A stretch of 42,993 nt of DNA, taken from positions 1-42,993 of the forward strand of contig JAGHVK010000006.1 in the NCBI GenBank assembly GCA_018064345.1, read 5' to 3'. The DNA comes from Candidatus Cacconaster merdequi. GTDB taxonomy: Bacteria > Bacteroidota > Bacteroidia > Bacteroidales > UBA932. This document shows positions 15,453 to 23,911 of this stretch, piece after piece (positions within the stretch are counted from its first letter, which is position 1; each line of letters opens with the position of its first letter). The position numbers and the translations under genes were made by a program. Below the pieces are notes generated by a model. It saw nothing but the letters and a program-made list of their open reading frames with translations, had not been told where the DNA came from and searched no databases.

Positions 15453-17894
15453 ATGAAGAAACTTCACCGATACCTGATGAAGCAGTTCGTGGGACCGTTC
15501 TTCGCGGTCCTGATGGTTGTCGTGTTCGCCCTCGCACTCGAATTCCTGTGGGTGTACATAGACGAGCTTGTCGGCAAAGGTCTGGGTCTCGGTGTCATTA
15601 TGGAGTTCATGGCGTGGGCTTCCGCCATCCTTCTTCCGCTTGCATTACCGCTTGCCACACTCCTGGCTTCGATAATGACACTCGGAGGGCTTGGCGAGCA
15701 CAATGAGATTCTTGCAATGAAGGCTGCCGGAATCTCACTCAAGAGGATACTCTTCCCGGTATTCATCCTTGCATTCGTGGTGAGCGTCAGCGCTTTCTTC
15801 ATAGCAAACAACCTCGTGCCCGTGGCACACAACAAGATATACACCTTGCGCGAGGACATTGCAAAGACAAAGGATGAAATAAAGATTCCGACAGGGACAT
15901 TCTACAACGGAATCGACGGCTACATCCTCCGCATCGGCTCCACCGATGACGACGGCACGATGCACAACCTCATCATCTACGACCATACAAATTATTCGGG
16001 CAACACAAATATGACTCTTGCCCAATCCGGGAAGATAAACGTCACTCCCGACAAGCAGAATCTGATCTTCGACCTGTACGACGGTTGCTCCTATCAGGAG
16101 GACAACGTAATGACCTACCGCGACACGATGATAGACCTGAGCCGCGTAGCCTTCGACTACCAGCAGGTGATAGTACCACTTCAGAACTACAGTTTCTCAC
16201 GTTCCGAGGAATCGCGCTACGGGGATGAAGTGATGGCGCGCAATCTCAAGCAGCTTGTCTTCGACAGGGATTCCCTTTACCGGGAACTTGATACGCTTGA
16301 ACTCCAGCACTACAAAAGATGGCTTTCAGGGAGCAGGCTCACATATTTCAGGCAGATTGACACTATGTTCAACAAAACCTTCCTTGACAAGCCTCTTGAC
16401 AGGGAAATGGTCTTTGCAAATGCTGATGGCAAGTTCTCCGGTGAAAAGGAGAAGTCGATGATATTGAGGTGTCTGGAAAATTTCGAAGAGATTTCTGAAA
16501 TGGTGAAAGGCTTCGAGGGTCAGAAAGAGAGATATATGGACCATCTTCTCAAAGTTGAGGTGGAAAGGTTCCGCAAGTTCACTCTTTCCATAGCCTGCCT
16601 CCTTTTCTTCTTCATAGGAGCCCCTCTTGGCGCACTGATACGTAAAGGAGGCCTCGGTACGCCTATGGTCATTTCCGTGTTCTTCTTCCTGTTGTACTAT
16701 GTGATTGACACTGTGGGAAAAAGGCTTGCCCAAACCGGAACGGTCCCTCCATTTATGGGCGCCGTCATCTCCTCAGCCGTCCTCCTGCCAATAGGTATAT
16801 TCCTGACTCGCAAATCCACACAGGACTCATCAATTTTCAACGTTGATTTCTACAAGGAATTCTTCAAGACCGTAAAACGCAAGATTTCTAAAGCATACAA
16901 CAGAACTATGAACAGACTGTTCAGAAAAGGCGGTGGAAAGATCCGCATCGTTTTTATGGGAACGCCGGAATTTGCCGTGGCCCAGCTTGATGCTCTGATG
17001 AACAGCGAATATGAAGTGGTTGCTGTAGTGACCGTTCCCGACAAACCGAGCGGCAGAGGCCTCTCGATGAACGAAAGTGCCGTAAAGAAGTACGCCGTAG
17101 AGCATAATCTTCCCGTCCTCCAGCCGGTGAAGCTCAAGGACCCTGAGTTCCTTGAACAATTGCGCTCATTCAACGCAAACCTCTTCGTGGTGGTGGCATT
17201 CCGGATGCTTCCGAAAGAGGTTTGGAGCATGCCTGCTCTCGGAACATTCAATCTTCACGCTTCACTTCTTCCTCAGTACAGAGGTGCTGCCCCTATCAAC
17301 TGGGCCATCATCAACGGGGAGAGAGTGTCGGGTGTCACTACGTTCATGATTGACGAGCAGATAGATACGGGCAGAATATTGTTCCAGGAATCCTGCAATA
17401 TAGAAGATTATGAAGATGCCGGTGACCTTCACGACAAACTTATGAAGATGGGTTGCGACTTAGTCCTCAAGACTGTGGACGCAATCGAGAACCGCCAGAC
17501 CAAACCATACGAGCAGGAAGCAGGCTCACGCACAATCAAGCCAGCCCCTAAACTCACGAAGGAGCTCTGCAAGATTGACTGGAGAGAAGATGCCCGCACA
17601 ATCCATCTGCTGATCAGAGGCTTGAGTCCATACCCTGCCGCATTCGGAGTCCTTGTAAAAGGCGAGCAGAAGACAAATGTCAAGATATTCGAGACATACG
17701 TCGTAAAATCCGGCAACGGCGGTGCGCCGGCGGGCAGCATCACATCCGACGGCAAGAGTTTCCTTGAAGTGAAATGCGGAACTGATTCACTGCGAATAAT
17801 CAACCTCCAGCTCGCCGGGAAGAAGCGTATGGACATCCACGACTTCCTGCTTGGTTTCCGCGACCCTGACTCCTACGCCTTCGAAGTATCCTGA
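15453..17894 (+). CDS. LptF/LptG permease fused to methionyl-tRNA formyltransferase
   Basis: One uninterrupted 813-codon frame contains two normally separate proteins. Residues 1 to about 475 are an LptF/LptG (YjgP/YjgQ) permease of the LPS export transporter: three N-terminal helices (about 13-120), a periplasmic beta-jellyroll-like region (about 140-360), and three C-terminal helices from about 375. A basic linker (about 476-496) leads to a complete Fmt domain (497-813). It has FMGTPEFAV, the catalytic NLHASLLPQYRGAAP and IDEQIDTG, and the C-terminal RNA-binding domain. Fmt formylates Met-tRNA(fMet) for initiation. An internal ATG at 16908 would give a 328-residue stand-alone Fmt, so separate translation of the second part remains possible. 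The 3' end overlaps hisIE by 22 bp, convergent. Confidence 0.93.
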   Translation: MKKLHRYLMKQFVGPFFAVLMVVVFALALEFLWVYIDELVGKGLGLGVIMEFMAWASAILLPLALPLATLLASIMTLGGLGEHNEILAMKAAGISLKRILFPVFILAFVVSVSAFFIANNLVPVAHNKIYTLREDIAKTKDEIKIPTGTFYNGIDGYILRIGSTDDDGTMHNLIIYDHTNYSGNTNMTLAQSGKINVTPDKQNLIFDLYDGCSYQEDNVMTYRDTMIDLSRVAFDYQQVIVPLQNYSFSRSEESRYGDEVMARNLKQLVFDRDSLYRELDTLELQHYKRWLSGSRLTYFRQIDTMFNKTFLDKPLDREMVFANADGKFSGEKEKSMILRCLENFEEISEMVKGFEGQKERYMDHLLKVEVERFRKFTLSIACLLFFFIGAPLGALIRKGGLGTPMVISVFFFLLYYVIDTVGKRLAQTGTVPPFMGAVISSAVLLPIGIFLTRKSTQDSSIFNVDFYKEFFKTVKRKISKAYNRTMNRLFRKGGGKIRIVFMGTPEFAVAQLDALMNSEYEVVAVVTVPDKPSGRGLSMNESAVKKYAVEHNLPVLQPVKLKDPEFLEQLRSFNANLFVVVAFRMLPKEVWSMPALGTFNLHASLLPQYRGAAPINWAIINGERVSGVTTFMIDEQIDTGRILFQESCNIEDYEDAGDLHDKLMKMGCDLVLKTVDAIENRQTKPYEQEAGSRTIKPAPKLTKELCKIDWREDARTIHLLIRGLSPYPAAFGVLVKGEQKTNVKIFETYVVKSGNGGAPAGSITSDGKSFLEVKCGTDSLRIINLQLAGKKRMDIHDFLLGFRDPDSYAFEVS

Positions 17895-18493
17895 AAGTGT
17901 CTGAGCGACAGTTCCCTCTCTATGTCTGCGATGCAGCAGCCCTGTTGCTCCATCAAAACGAGAAGGTGATAGAAAACGTCTGAGGCTTCATATATGAAAC
18001 GGTCACGGTTTCCTCCGATGGCCTCGATGACACATTCCGTACATTCCTCACCGACTTTCTTTGCTATTTCAGGAGCGCCCTTCAGGAAGAGGCGTGTCGT
18101 ATAGGAACCTTCCGGCATCTGCTCGTGACGTTTCCTGATGATTTCTCCGAGCTTTCTTACGAATCCTTCATCTTCCGGGGTGTCGAAACAGGCTGTGGTA
18201 CCACGGTGGCAGGTCGGTCCGGACGGTTCTGCTTTTATGAGCAGTGTATCTGCATCACAGTCCGCATACATCTCTTTTATGTGCAGATAGTTGCCGCTGG
18301 TCTCACCCTTGGTCCACAGGGTCTTTCTCGTGCGTGACCAAAAAGTCACACATCCTGTTTCCACGCTCCTTTCAAAAGCTTCGGCATTCATATATCCGAG
18401 CATCAGCACCTTGAGGGTGGTGGCATCCTGAACGATGGCAGGCAGCAGACCGTCTGCACATTTCGACAGGTTGAAATCTTCAAACTTCATCAT
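17873..18493 (-). CDS. hisIE: Bifunctional phosphoribosyl-AMP cyclohydrolase / phosphoribosyl-ATP pyrophosphatase
   Basis: HisIE performs the second and third steps of histidine synthesis. The HisI part (residues about 1-110) shows MLGYMNAEAFERSVETG, FWSRTRKTLWTKGETSGN and the metal site DCDADTLL ... GPTCHRG. The HisE part (about 115-206) has EIIRKRHEQMPEGSYTTRLF and GEECTECVIEA, typical of MazG-fold PRA pyrophosphatase, and a C-terminal helix bundle. The total of 206 residues fits fused HisIE. It is the last gene of the his run and overlaps hisF by 4 nt at ATG 18493 (or by 1 nt at the second ATG 18490). Its 3' end overlaps fmt by 22 bp. No terminator is visible after it. Confidence 0.96.
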   Translation of the reverse strand: MMKFEDFNLSKCADGLLPAIVQDATTLKVLMLGYMNAEAFERSVETGCVTFWSRTRKTLWTKGETSGNYLHIKEMYADCDADTLLIKAEPSGPTCHRGTTACFDTPEDEGFVRKLGEIIRKRHEQMPEGSYTTRLFLKGAPEIAKKVGEECTECVIEAIGGNRDRFIYEASDVFYHLLVLMEQQGCCIADIERELSLRHFQDTSKA

Positions 18494-19248
18494 ATTCTAA
18501 CTTTCATGTTTCTTCTGTTCAATTCTTCCTTGACCTCCTTTATGGTGTATGTGCCATAATGGAAGATGCTTGCTGCAAGAGCAGCGTCAGCATGTCCTTT
18601 GTCCAGCACGTCAAAAATATCGTCAATGGTACCGGCTCCACCGGAAGCGATGACTGGAATTTTCAACAGACCGTTGATTCTGGCGAACAAATCGCAAGGA
18701 TAACCGCATCTTGCCCCGTCGTGTTCCATTGATGTGAGAAGCAATTCGCCCGCTCCCCTTTCCTGGGCTTCGTGAGCCCATTCGAAAATGTCGAGGTCAG
18801 TAAGGTGACGCCCGCCGTGGGTCGTGGCCATCCAGCGGCCATCGGGAGATAACTTGGCATCTATCGCAATCACCACGAACTGACTGCCGTACTTGTCCGC
18901 TATCTCGCTGATAAGCTCGGGACGTGCAATCGCCGCACTGTTGATGGAAATCTTGTCAGCTCCGGAGTCAAGCAGCCTTGCAGCATCATCCAATTCTGAA
19001 ATGCCGCCCCCTACGGTGAACGGGATATTGATACGGTCAGCTATGCGCTCCACAAGCGCAGTAAAGGTCCTGCGTCCTTCGAAAGTCGCACTTATGTCAA
19101 GATACACCAATTCGTCCGCCCCGCCACAGGCATAGTGTGCCCCAAGCTCGACCGGATCCCCAACTTCCCTGAGATTCAAGAAATTGACTCCTTTAACGGT
19201 CTTACCTTCGTTTACGTCCAGACACGGAATTATTCGTTTTGCCACCAT
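18490..19248 (-). CDS. hisF: Imidazole glycerol phosphate synthase cyclase subunit HisF
   Basis: HisF is the TIM-barrel synthase half that uses ammonia from HisH to make imidazole glycerol phosphate and AICAR. It begins MVAKRIIPCLDVNEGKTVKG with the catalytic Asp11 equivalent. VVIAIDAKLSPDG around residue 125-137 carries the second catalytic Asp, and phosphate-binding loops FTVGGGI and ASGGAGT are present. The 252-residue length is normal. It overlaps hisA by 19 nt and hisIE by 4 nt, consistent with coupled translation. Confidence 0.97.
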   Translation of the reverse strand: MVAKRIIPCLDVNEGKTVKGVNFLNLREVGDPVELGAHYACGGADELVYLDISATFEGRRTFTALVERIADRINIPFTVGGGISELDDAARLLDSGADKISINSAAIARPELISEIADKYGSQFVVIAIDAKLSPDGRWMATTHGGRHLTDLDIFEWAHEAQERGAGELLLTSMEHDGARCGYPCDLFARINGLLKIPVIASGGAGTIDDIFDVLDKGHADAALAASIFHYGTYTIKEVKEELNRRNMKVRI

Positions 19249-19955
19249 TTGCCAAGATCCTCCAACTTGATTTTTCCTTCATAGAATGCCTTGCCTGCAA
19301 TCACTCTCCTGAGGCCCAGTAAGTCAAGACTGCGGATATCATCCATCGAACTTATGCCACCGGATACGGTGAAATCAATCTTTGGAAAAGAGTTCTGCAA
19401 TCCGACATACAGTTCCGTATTCGGGCCGGAAAGCATACCGTCACGCGATATGTCCGTACAGATGACCTGCTTCAAACCGTGGTCTGAAAACCGTTTCAGA
19501 AGGTCATTCAATGACATCGGAGCACTTTCGAGCCACCCTTTTACGCGCAGACGGCCTTCGAGCGTATCCGCTCCGAAAATGATATGTCCTGCTCCGAACT
19601 CTTCCAGCCACTCCTCAAAGAGTTCTGGGTAAGTTGCAGCCACACTGCCGATTATTGCAAAGTCCGCCCCGCTTTCAAGAACACTCTTCAGCGCATCCCT
19701 GCTCTTTATGCCTCCACCCCATTCTATCTTCATAGTTCCGAGAGATGCAATTCTTTCAAGTGTGGCAAGATTCCGTGGTTCGGACTCCTTCGCCCCGTCA
19801 AGGTCTACAAGGTGCAGCCTGAGGGCTCCTGCATCTGCAAACTGCCGGGCCATATCGAACGGATCACCGTATTCCTTGCGGGTACTGTAATCCCCTTTGC
19901 TCAGGCGGACACACCGGCCTGAAATCAGATCTATTGCGGGAATAATCTCTATCAT
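19230..19955 (-). CDS. hisA: Phosphoribosylformimino-AICAR phosphate isomerase HisA
   Basis: HisA isomerises ProFAR to PRFAR, the HisHF substrate. The 241-residue TIM barrel starts MIEIIPAIDLISGRCVRLSK with the catalytic Asp8. ICTDISRDGMLSGPN carries the second catalytic Asp. Phosphate loops EWGGGIKS and VSGGISS are present. It overlaps hisH by 4 nt (ATGA) and hisF by 19 nt. Confidence 0.97.
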   Translation of the reverse strand: MIEIIPAIDLISGRCVRLSKGDYSTRKEYGDPFDMARQFADAGALRLHLVDLDGAKESEPRNLATLERIASLGTMKIEWGGGIKSRDALKSVLESGADFAIIGSVAATYPELFEEWLEEFGAGHIIFGADTLEGRLRVKGWLESAPMSLNDLLKRFSDHGLKQVICTDISRDGMLSGPNTELYVGLQNSFPKIDFTVSGGISSMDDIRSLDLLGLRRVIAGKAFYEGKIKLEDLGKWWQNE

Positions 19956-20536
19956 AGGGCAAGAAAGTTCCTGATTATCTCTTCTCCGACATCTCCGCTC
20001 TTTTCGGGATGGAACTGAGTCCCGTAGAAATTCTCATATTTGAGCGCACAGCTGAAAAGCCCGCCGTAATCCGTCGTTGCGACTGTATCCCGGCATATCT
20101 GTGGCCTGTATGAGTGTACAAAGTAAACGTATGCTCCTTCACTGATGTTCTTGAAGAGTTTGGAAGAGAGGTTGTTGATTCTGTTCCACCCCATATGTGG
20201 GACTTTCAGTCCCGGTTCCTCACTGAACTTTGTCACGTCGGTGTCGAAAAGGCCTATGCAGTCAGTATCACCCTCTTCGCTGTGACGGCAGAGAACCTGC
20301 ATCCCGACGCAGATGCCAAGCAGCGGCCTGCGGCGGTTGCGAATCGGCTCCACCAACCCCTTTTCCCGGAGCTTGAACATTGCTTCAGCAACATTTCCCA
20401 CACCGGGCAGGATGACCTTCGAAGCGGTACGGATTATTTCAGGATTGTCAGTCAGCAGATATTCTGCATCAAGTCTCTTGAGAGCGTTCTCCACAGAGCG
20501 GAGATTGCCGACACCGTAGTCAACTATTGCTATCAT
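19952..20536 (-). CDS. hisH: Imidazole glycerol phosphate synthase glutaminase subunit HisH
   Basis: HisH is the class I glutamine amidotransferase that feeds ammonia into HisF. The 194-residue protein starts MIAIVDYGVGNLRSVENAL. It carries the nucleophile motif PLLGICVGMQVL (Cys at about residue 77), the PGVGN oxyanion segment (about 49-53) and the catalytic His/Glu in GTQFHPEKSG near the C-terminus. It overlaps both neighbours by 4 nt, so stoichiometric synthesis with HisF from the same transcript is plausible although hisA lies between them. Confidence 0.97.
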   Translation of the reverse strand: MIAIVDYGVGNLRSVENALKRLDAEYLLTDNPEIIRTASKVILPGVGNVAEAMFKLREKGLVEPIRNRRRPLLGICVGMQVLCRHSEEGDTDCIGLFDTDVTKFSEEPGLKVPHMGWNRINNLSSKLFKNISEGAYVYFVHSYRPQICRDTVATTDYGGLFSCALKYENFYGTQFHPEKSGDVGEEIIRNFLAL

Positions 20537-21594
20537 AACACTCCTTTACTGCTCGGCAGTTCATAATCAAACGGTTCACGTCTTACCGCACTCTTGAGAG
20601 CACGGGCATACGCCTTGAATATGCTTTCAGCAATATGATGGTTGTTCTCACCCTTGGCCTCGATGCGCAGATTGCAGCGGGATGCACTGCAAAGCGACTG
20701 GAAAAAATGCTTGAACATCTCGGTCGGTACGTCACCCACATATTCGCGTGTGAACTCAACATCCCAGGAGAAATCTATCCTGCCCCCGAAATCCATCAAA
20801 ACCAGCGCGCAGCTTTCATCCATCGGGAGCGCAAATCCATAACGGCCTATACCGCGCTTGTCCCCGAGGGCCTGTGCGACAGCCTCTCCCAACGCAATAC
20901 CGACATCCTCAATGGTGTGGTGTTCATCCACCTCAAGATCACCTTTGCAGCTTATCTGCAACGTGATACCGGCGTGATGATGTATCTGGTCAAGCATATG
21001 GTCGAAGAACTTGAGCCCTGTGTCCACATACGACTCACCGCTCTTGTCGAGGTCCACCATCACTCGAATGTCTGTCTCACGCGTCTTCCGGCAAATCTCC
21101 GTACGGCGCTGAGAACGGCGGATTGCCTCGGCGATGTCAGCCCAGGAGCATCCTTGTCCGAGTTTGAATGCCTTTGCTCCAAGATTCAAAGCAAGAGTCA
21201 CATCTGTGTCACGATCTCCGATAACATAGCTTTGGGAAAGGTCATATCCGCCTGAAAGATACTTTGTGAACATCCCGGTCCCAGGTTTGCGCATAGGGGA
21301 GTTATCTTGAGGAAAATGATTGTCAATCAAGAAGTCATCAAATATAATCCCTTCACCTTCCAGCACTTCAAGCATCTTCTCGTGGGGAATGGCGAAGTCC
21401 TTCTCAGGGAAGGCATCAGTTCCGCGGCCGTCCTGGTTGGTTGCCATCACAAGTTCGTAATCAAGGCCACGGAGAATTTTGAGCGCTCCGATGGCACCGG
21501 GTACGAAACTCAGTTTTTCCAGCGAATCCACCTGTTCATCCTCAGGCTCCTTTATGATTGTACCGTCACGGTCAATGAATATTGCCTTCTTCAT
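20533..21594 (-). CDS. hisB: Bifunctional histidinol-phosphatase / imidazoleglycerol-phosphate dehydratase
   Basis: The 353-residue protein has an N-terminal HAD phosphatase domain (residues about 1-160; nucleophile FIDRDGTII, and QDGRGTDAFPEKDF). The C-terminal IGP dehydratase (about 170-353) carries metal-binding histidine clusters FFDHMLDQIHHHAG and DEHHTIEDVGIALGEA. It catalyses the sixth and eighth steps of the pathway. The cysteines expected for the small zinc loop of the phosphatase domain are not obvious (HFPQDNSPMRKPG occupies that place), as in some bifunctional enzymes. It overlaps hisDC by 23 nt and hisH by 4 nt. Confidence 0.96.
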   Translation of the reverse strand: MKKAIFIDRDGTIIKEPEDEQVDSLEKLSFVPGAIGALKILRGLDYELVMATNQDGRGTDAFPEKDFAIPHEKMLEVLEGEGIIFDDFLIDNHFPQDNSPMRKPGTGMFTKYLSGGYDLSQSYVIGDRDTDVTLALNLGAKAFKLGQGCSWADIAEAIRRSQRRTEICRKTRETDIRVMVDLDKSGESYVDTGLKFFDHMLDQIHHHAGITLQISCKGDLEVDEHHTIEDVGIALGEAVAQALGDKRGIGRYGFALPMDESCALVLMDFGGRIDFSWDVEFTREYVGDVPTEMFKHFFQSLCSASRCNLRIEAKGENNHHIAESIFKAYARALKSAVRREPFDYELPSSKGVL

Positions 21595-23911
21595 ATTTCA
21601 AAAGCAGTTTTATAAGTTGTTCATTCTCTTCAGGAGTGCCGACGGTCAGCCGCAGGCAGCCTTCACAACCTCTGACACTGTTACGGTTGCGGACAATCAC
21701 CCCGTTGGCTGAAAGATAGTCATACATAGCGTTCGGATCGTCGAAGCGGGCAAGGATGAAGTTAGCATCACTCGGCCAGATTCTTTTCACGATGCCGACC
21801 CGCTCAAGCGCTGCGGCGAGTTTGGCACGCTCTTCAATCAGAGTAGCCACCTGATCTGCAACCGGATTCTTCAGCATATCCATCGCCTTGTCAATGGCAG
21901 CCTGACTTATATTGTACGGATATTTGACTGACGACATCAGACCTATGATGTAAGGGTCCGCAAATGCAAGTCCGAGACGCAGGCCTGCCATTCCACGCGC
22001 TTTGGAGAGCGTCTGAAGCACAACGACATTGTTCAAGCCGCAACCAAGCATCGTTCCTTTGCCGGAAAAATCAATATAAGCCTCATCCACCACCACAATT
22101 CCGTTGAAACGGCGTGCTACATCCATTATGTCGCTGCAGTCGAATGCGTTTCCGGTAGGGTTGTTGGGAGAGCATATAAAGAGCAGTTTTGTCAGCTTGT
22201 CAGCAGCAGAGAGAACTGCATCAGCGTCAAACGAAAAATCGTCTCCCAATTGCACCTCGCGATATTCGACATCGTTGATTGCCGCAGCTACCTTGTACAT
22301 TCCGTAAGTAGGGGCAACCGCCACCGCGTTGTCTCTTCCCGGCATACAGAATATCCTGTACATCAAGTCAATGGCCTCATCGCTCCCGTTACCGATGAAT
22401 ATACGCTCCACAGGTTGGCCCTTGATGGCGGAGATTCTTTCCTTGAGCACGGCCTGACGAGGGTCAGGGTAGCGGTTGAATCCGTTGTTGAACGGGCTTT
22501 CGTTTGCATCGAGGTAGATGCTCGCTTTCCCTTTGAAATCATCCCTTGCCGTCGAATATGGAGAGAGAGAAGCAATGTTTTCACGCACCAGCGAACTGAT
22601 ATCTTTGCAGGATTCTCCTTCACCTGCCTCTCCCATAGCTCCGATACGTACCTTCACAGCGTTCGCGTGTGCCTGAAGACCTTCGGCTTCAGCCATAGAC
22701 ACAATTGTGTCCGAAAGGCCGCGCAAGCCCTCAGGGGTTATTTTCTGAAGAGTCATCTTCCGGATGAAGCTGTCTATGTTCACTCCGCTGAAGGAACGGG
22801 CCCATCCTGAGGTAGGAAGAGTGTGATTGGTGCCTGATGCGTAGTCTCCGGCACTCTCCGGAGTATAGTTGCCAATGAAGACGCTGCCTGCAGCCGTAAT
22901 GTTTTCCGCTATCTCATCGGCATCCTCCATAGATATGATAAGATGTTCAGGTGCGTAATAATCAGCAAATTCCGATAGTTTCGCCTTTTCATCGAACACA
23001 ATTATGCAGCTGCCTGCAAGAGAGCCCTCGACCATTTCACGGCGCGGGAGCAGAGATGCCTGCCTTTCAACTTCCGCGAATACCTCCCCGGCAAAGGTTT
23101 CGTCAGTGGTCACAAGAATCGCCTGGCTGTCACGTCCGTGTTCTGCCTGTGACAACAGGTCGGCTGCAACGAAGACGGGGCTGGCAGTCCTGTCGGCAAG
23201 GACCATCACTTCGGAAGGGCCTGCCGGCATGTCGATGGACACGTTTTCTCTGCTGACCAGCTGCTTGGCGCAAGTCACATACCTGTTCCCGGGGCCGAAG
23301 ATCCTATCCACCTTCGGAATGCTTCCGGTTCCGTGAGCCATCGCGGCAATTGCCTGAGCACCACCTATTTTGAAGATATCACGAATACCGCATTTCCAAG
23401 CGCTGTAAAGCAGTTCCGAACAGATTCTCCCGTTCTTCCCGACAGGAGTGCATAGTATCCTGCGCGGACATCCCGCGATAAGAGAAGGAACTCCGAGCAT
23501 AAGCACGGTTGAGAAAAGAGGAGCCGTACCTCCGGGGATGTAAAGGCCCACACTTCCTATCGGAACCGGTTTCTGGATGCAGGTGACACCTTCAGCGGTG
23601 CGCACAGTAATGCGCCGGGGAACCTCAGCCTTATGGAATGCATAGATGTTTTCATAGGCACGGTCGATTGCTTCACGGACGTGGCTGTCAATTGCATTGA
23701 ACGCATCCTCGAACTCTTTGGCACTGACGCGGAAATCGTCCGGAACAAAACCGTCAATTTCCTCCGCTATTTCCCTCAAAGCTGCGTCTCCGCCAGCCTT
23801 CACTTTGGCTACAATGGCGCGCACCCGTTCTTCTATTTCAGAATTATCAGCAGTAACGCGCTCTGCAAGAGCCTTCCATTGCTCTTTACCGGGATTGATA
23901 ACAATATTCAT
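21572..23911 (-). CDS. hisDC: Fused histidinol dehydrogenase - histidinol-phosphate aminotransferase
   Basis: A single 779-codon frame covers two enzymes normally encoded by adjacent genes. Residues 1 to about 428 are HisD: PGGTAPLFSTVLML, the catalytic/zinc segment LLSQAEHGRDSQA, APEHL and GTNHTLPTSGWARSFSGVN. Residues about 440-779 are HisC, a PLP enzyme: IYLDANESPFNNG, GNGSDEAIDLM, CSPNNPTGN, and LQTLSKARGMAGLRLG with the PLP lysine at Lys637. The short linker around EAGEGESCKD (about 430-438) has no stop in frame. HisD makes the last two oxidations and HisC the transamination two steps earlier. ATG 23911 overlaps the hisG stop by one base (TGATG). A TTG one codon upstream is unlikely. Confidence 0.96.
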   Translation of the reverse strand: MNIVINPGKEQWKALAERVTADNSEIEERVRAIVAKVKAGGDAALREIAEEIDGFVPDDFRVSAKEFEDAFNAIDSHVREAIDRAYENIYAFHKAEVPRRITVRTAEGVTCIQKPVPIGSVGLYIPGGTAPLFSTVLMLGVPSLIAGCPRRILCTPVGKNGRICSELLYSAWKCGIRDIFKIGGAQAIAAMAHGTGSIPKVDRIFGPGNRYVTCAKQLVSRENVSIDMPAGPSEVMVLADRTASPVFVAADLLSQAEHGRDSQAILVTTDETFAGEVFAEVERQASLLPRREMVEGSLAGSCIIVFDEKAKLSEFADYYAPEHLIISMEDADEIAENITAAGSVFIGNYTPESAGDYASGTNHTLPTSGWARSFSGVNIDSFIRKMTLQKITPEGLRGLSDTIVSMAEAEGLQAHANAVKVRIGAMGEAGEGESCKDISSLVRENIASLSPYSTARDDFKGKASIYLDANESPFNNGFNRYPDPRQAVLKERISAIKGQPVERIFIGNGSDEAIDLMYRIFCMPGRDNAVAVAPTYGMYKVAAAINDVEYREVQLGDDFSFDADAVLSAADKLTKLLFICSPNNPTGNAFDCSDIMDVARRFNGIVVVDEAYIDFSGKGTMLGCGLNNVVVLQTLSKARGMAGLRLGLAFADPYIIGLMSSVKYPYNISQAAIDKAMDMLKNPVADQVATLIEERAKLAAALERVGIVKRIWPSDANFILARFDDPNAMYDYLSANGVIVRNRNSVRGCEGCLRLTVGTPEENEQLIKLLLKYEEGNIH

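Noticed and set aside
20635..21255. Plus-strand ORF of 206 codons opposite hisB
   Set aside because: It is antisense to the HisB motifs and shows no independent coding evidence.
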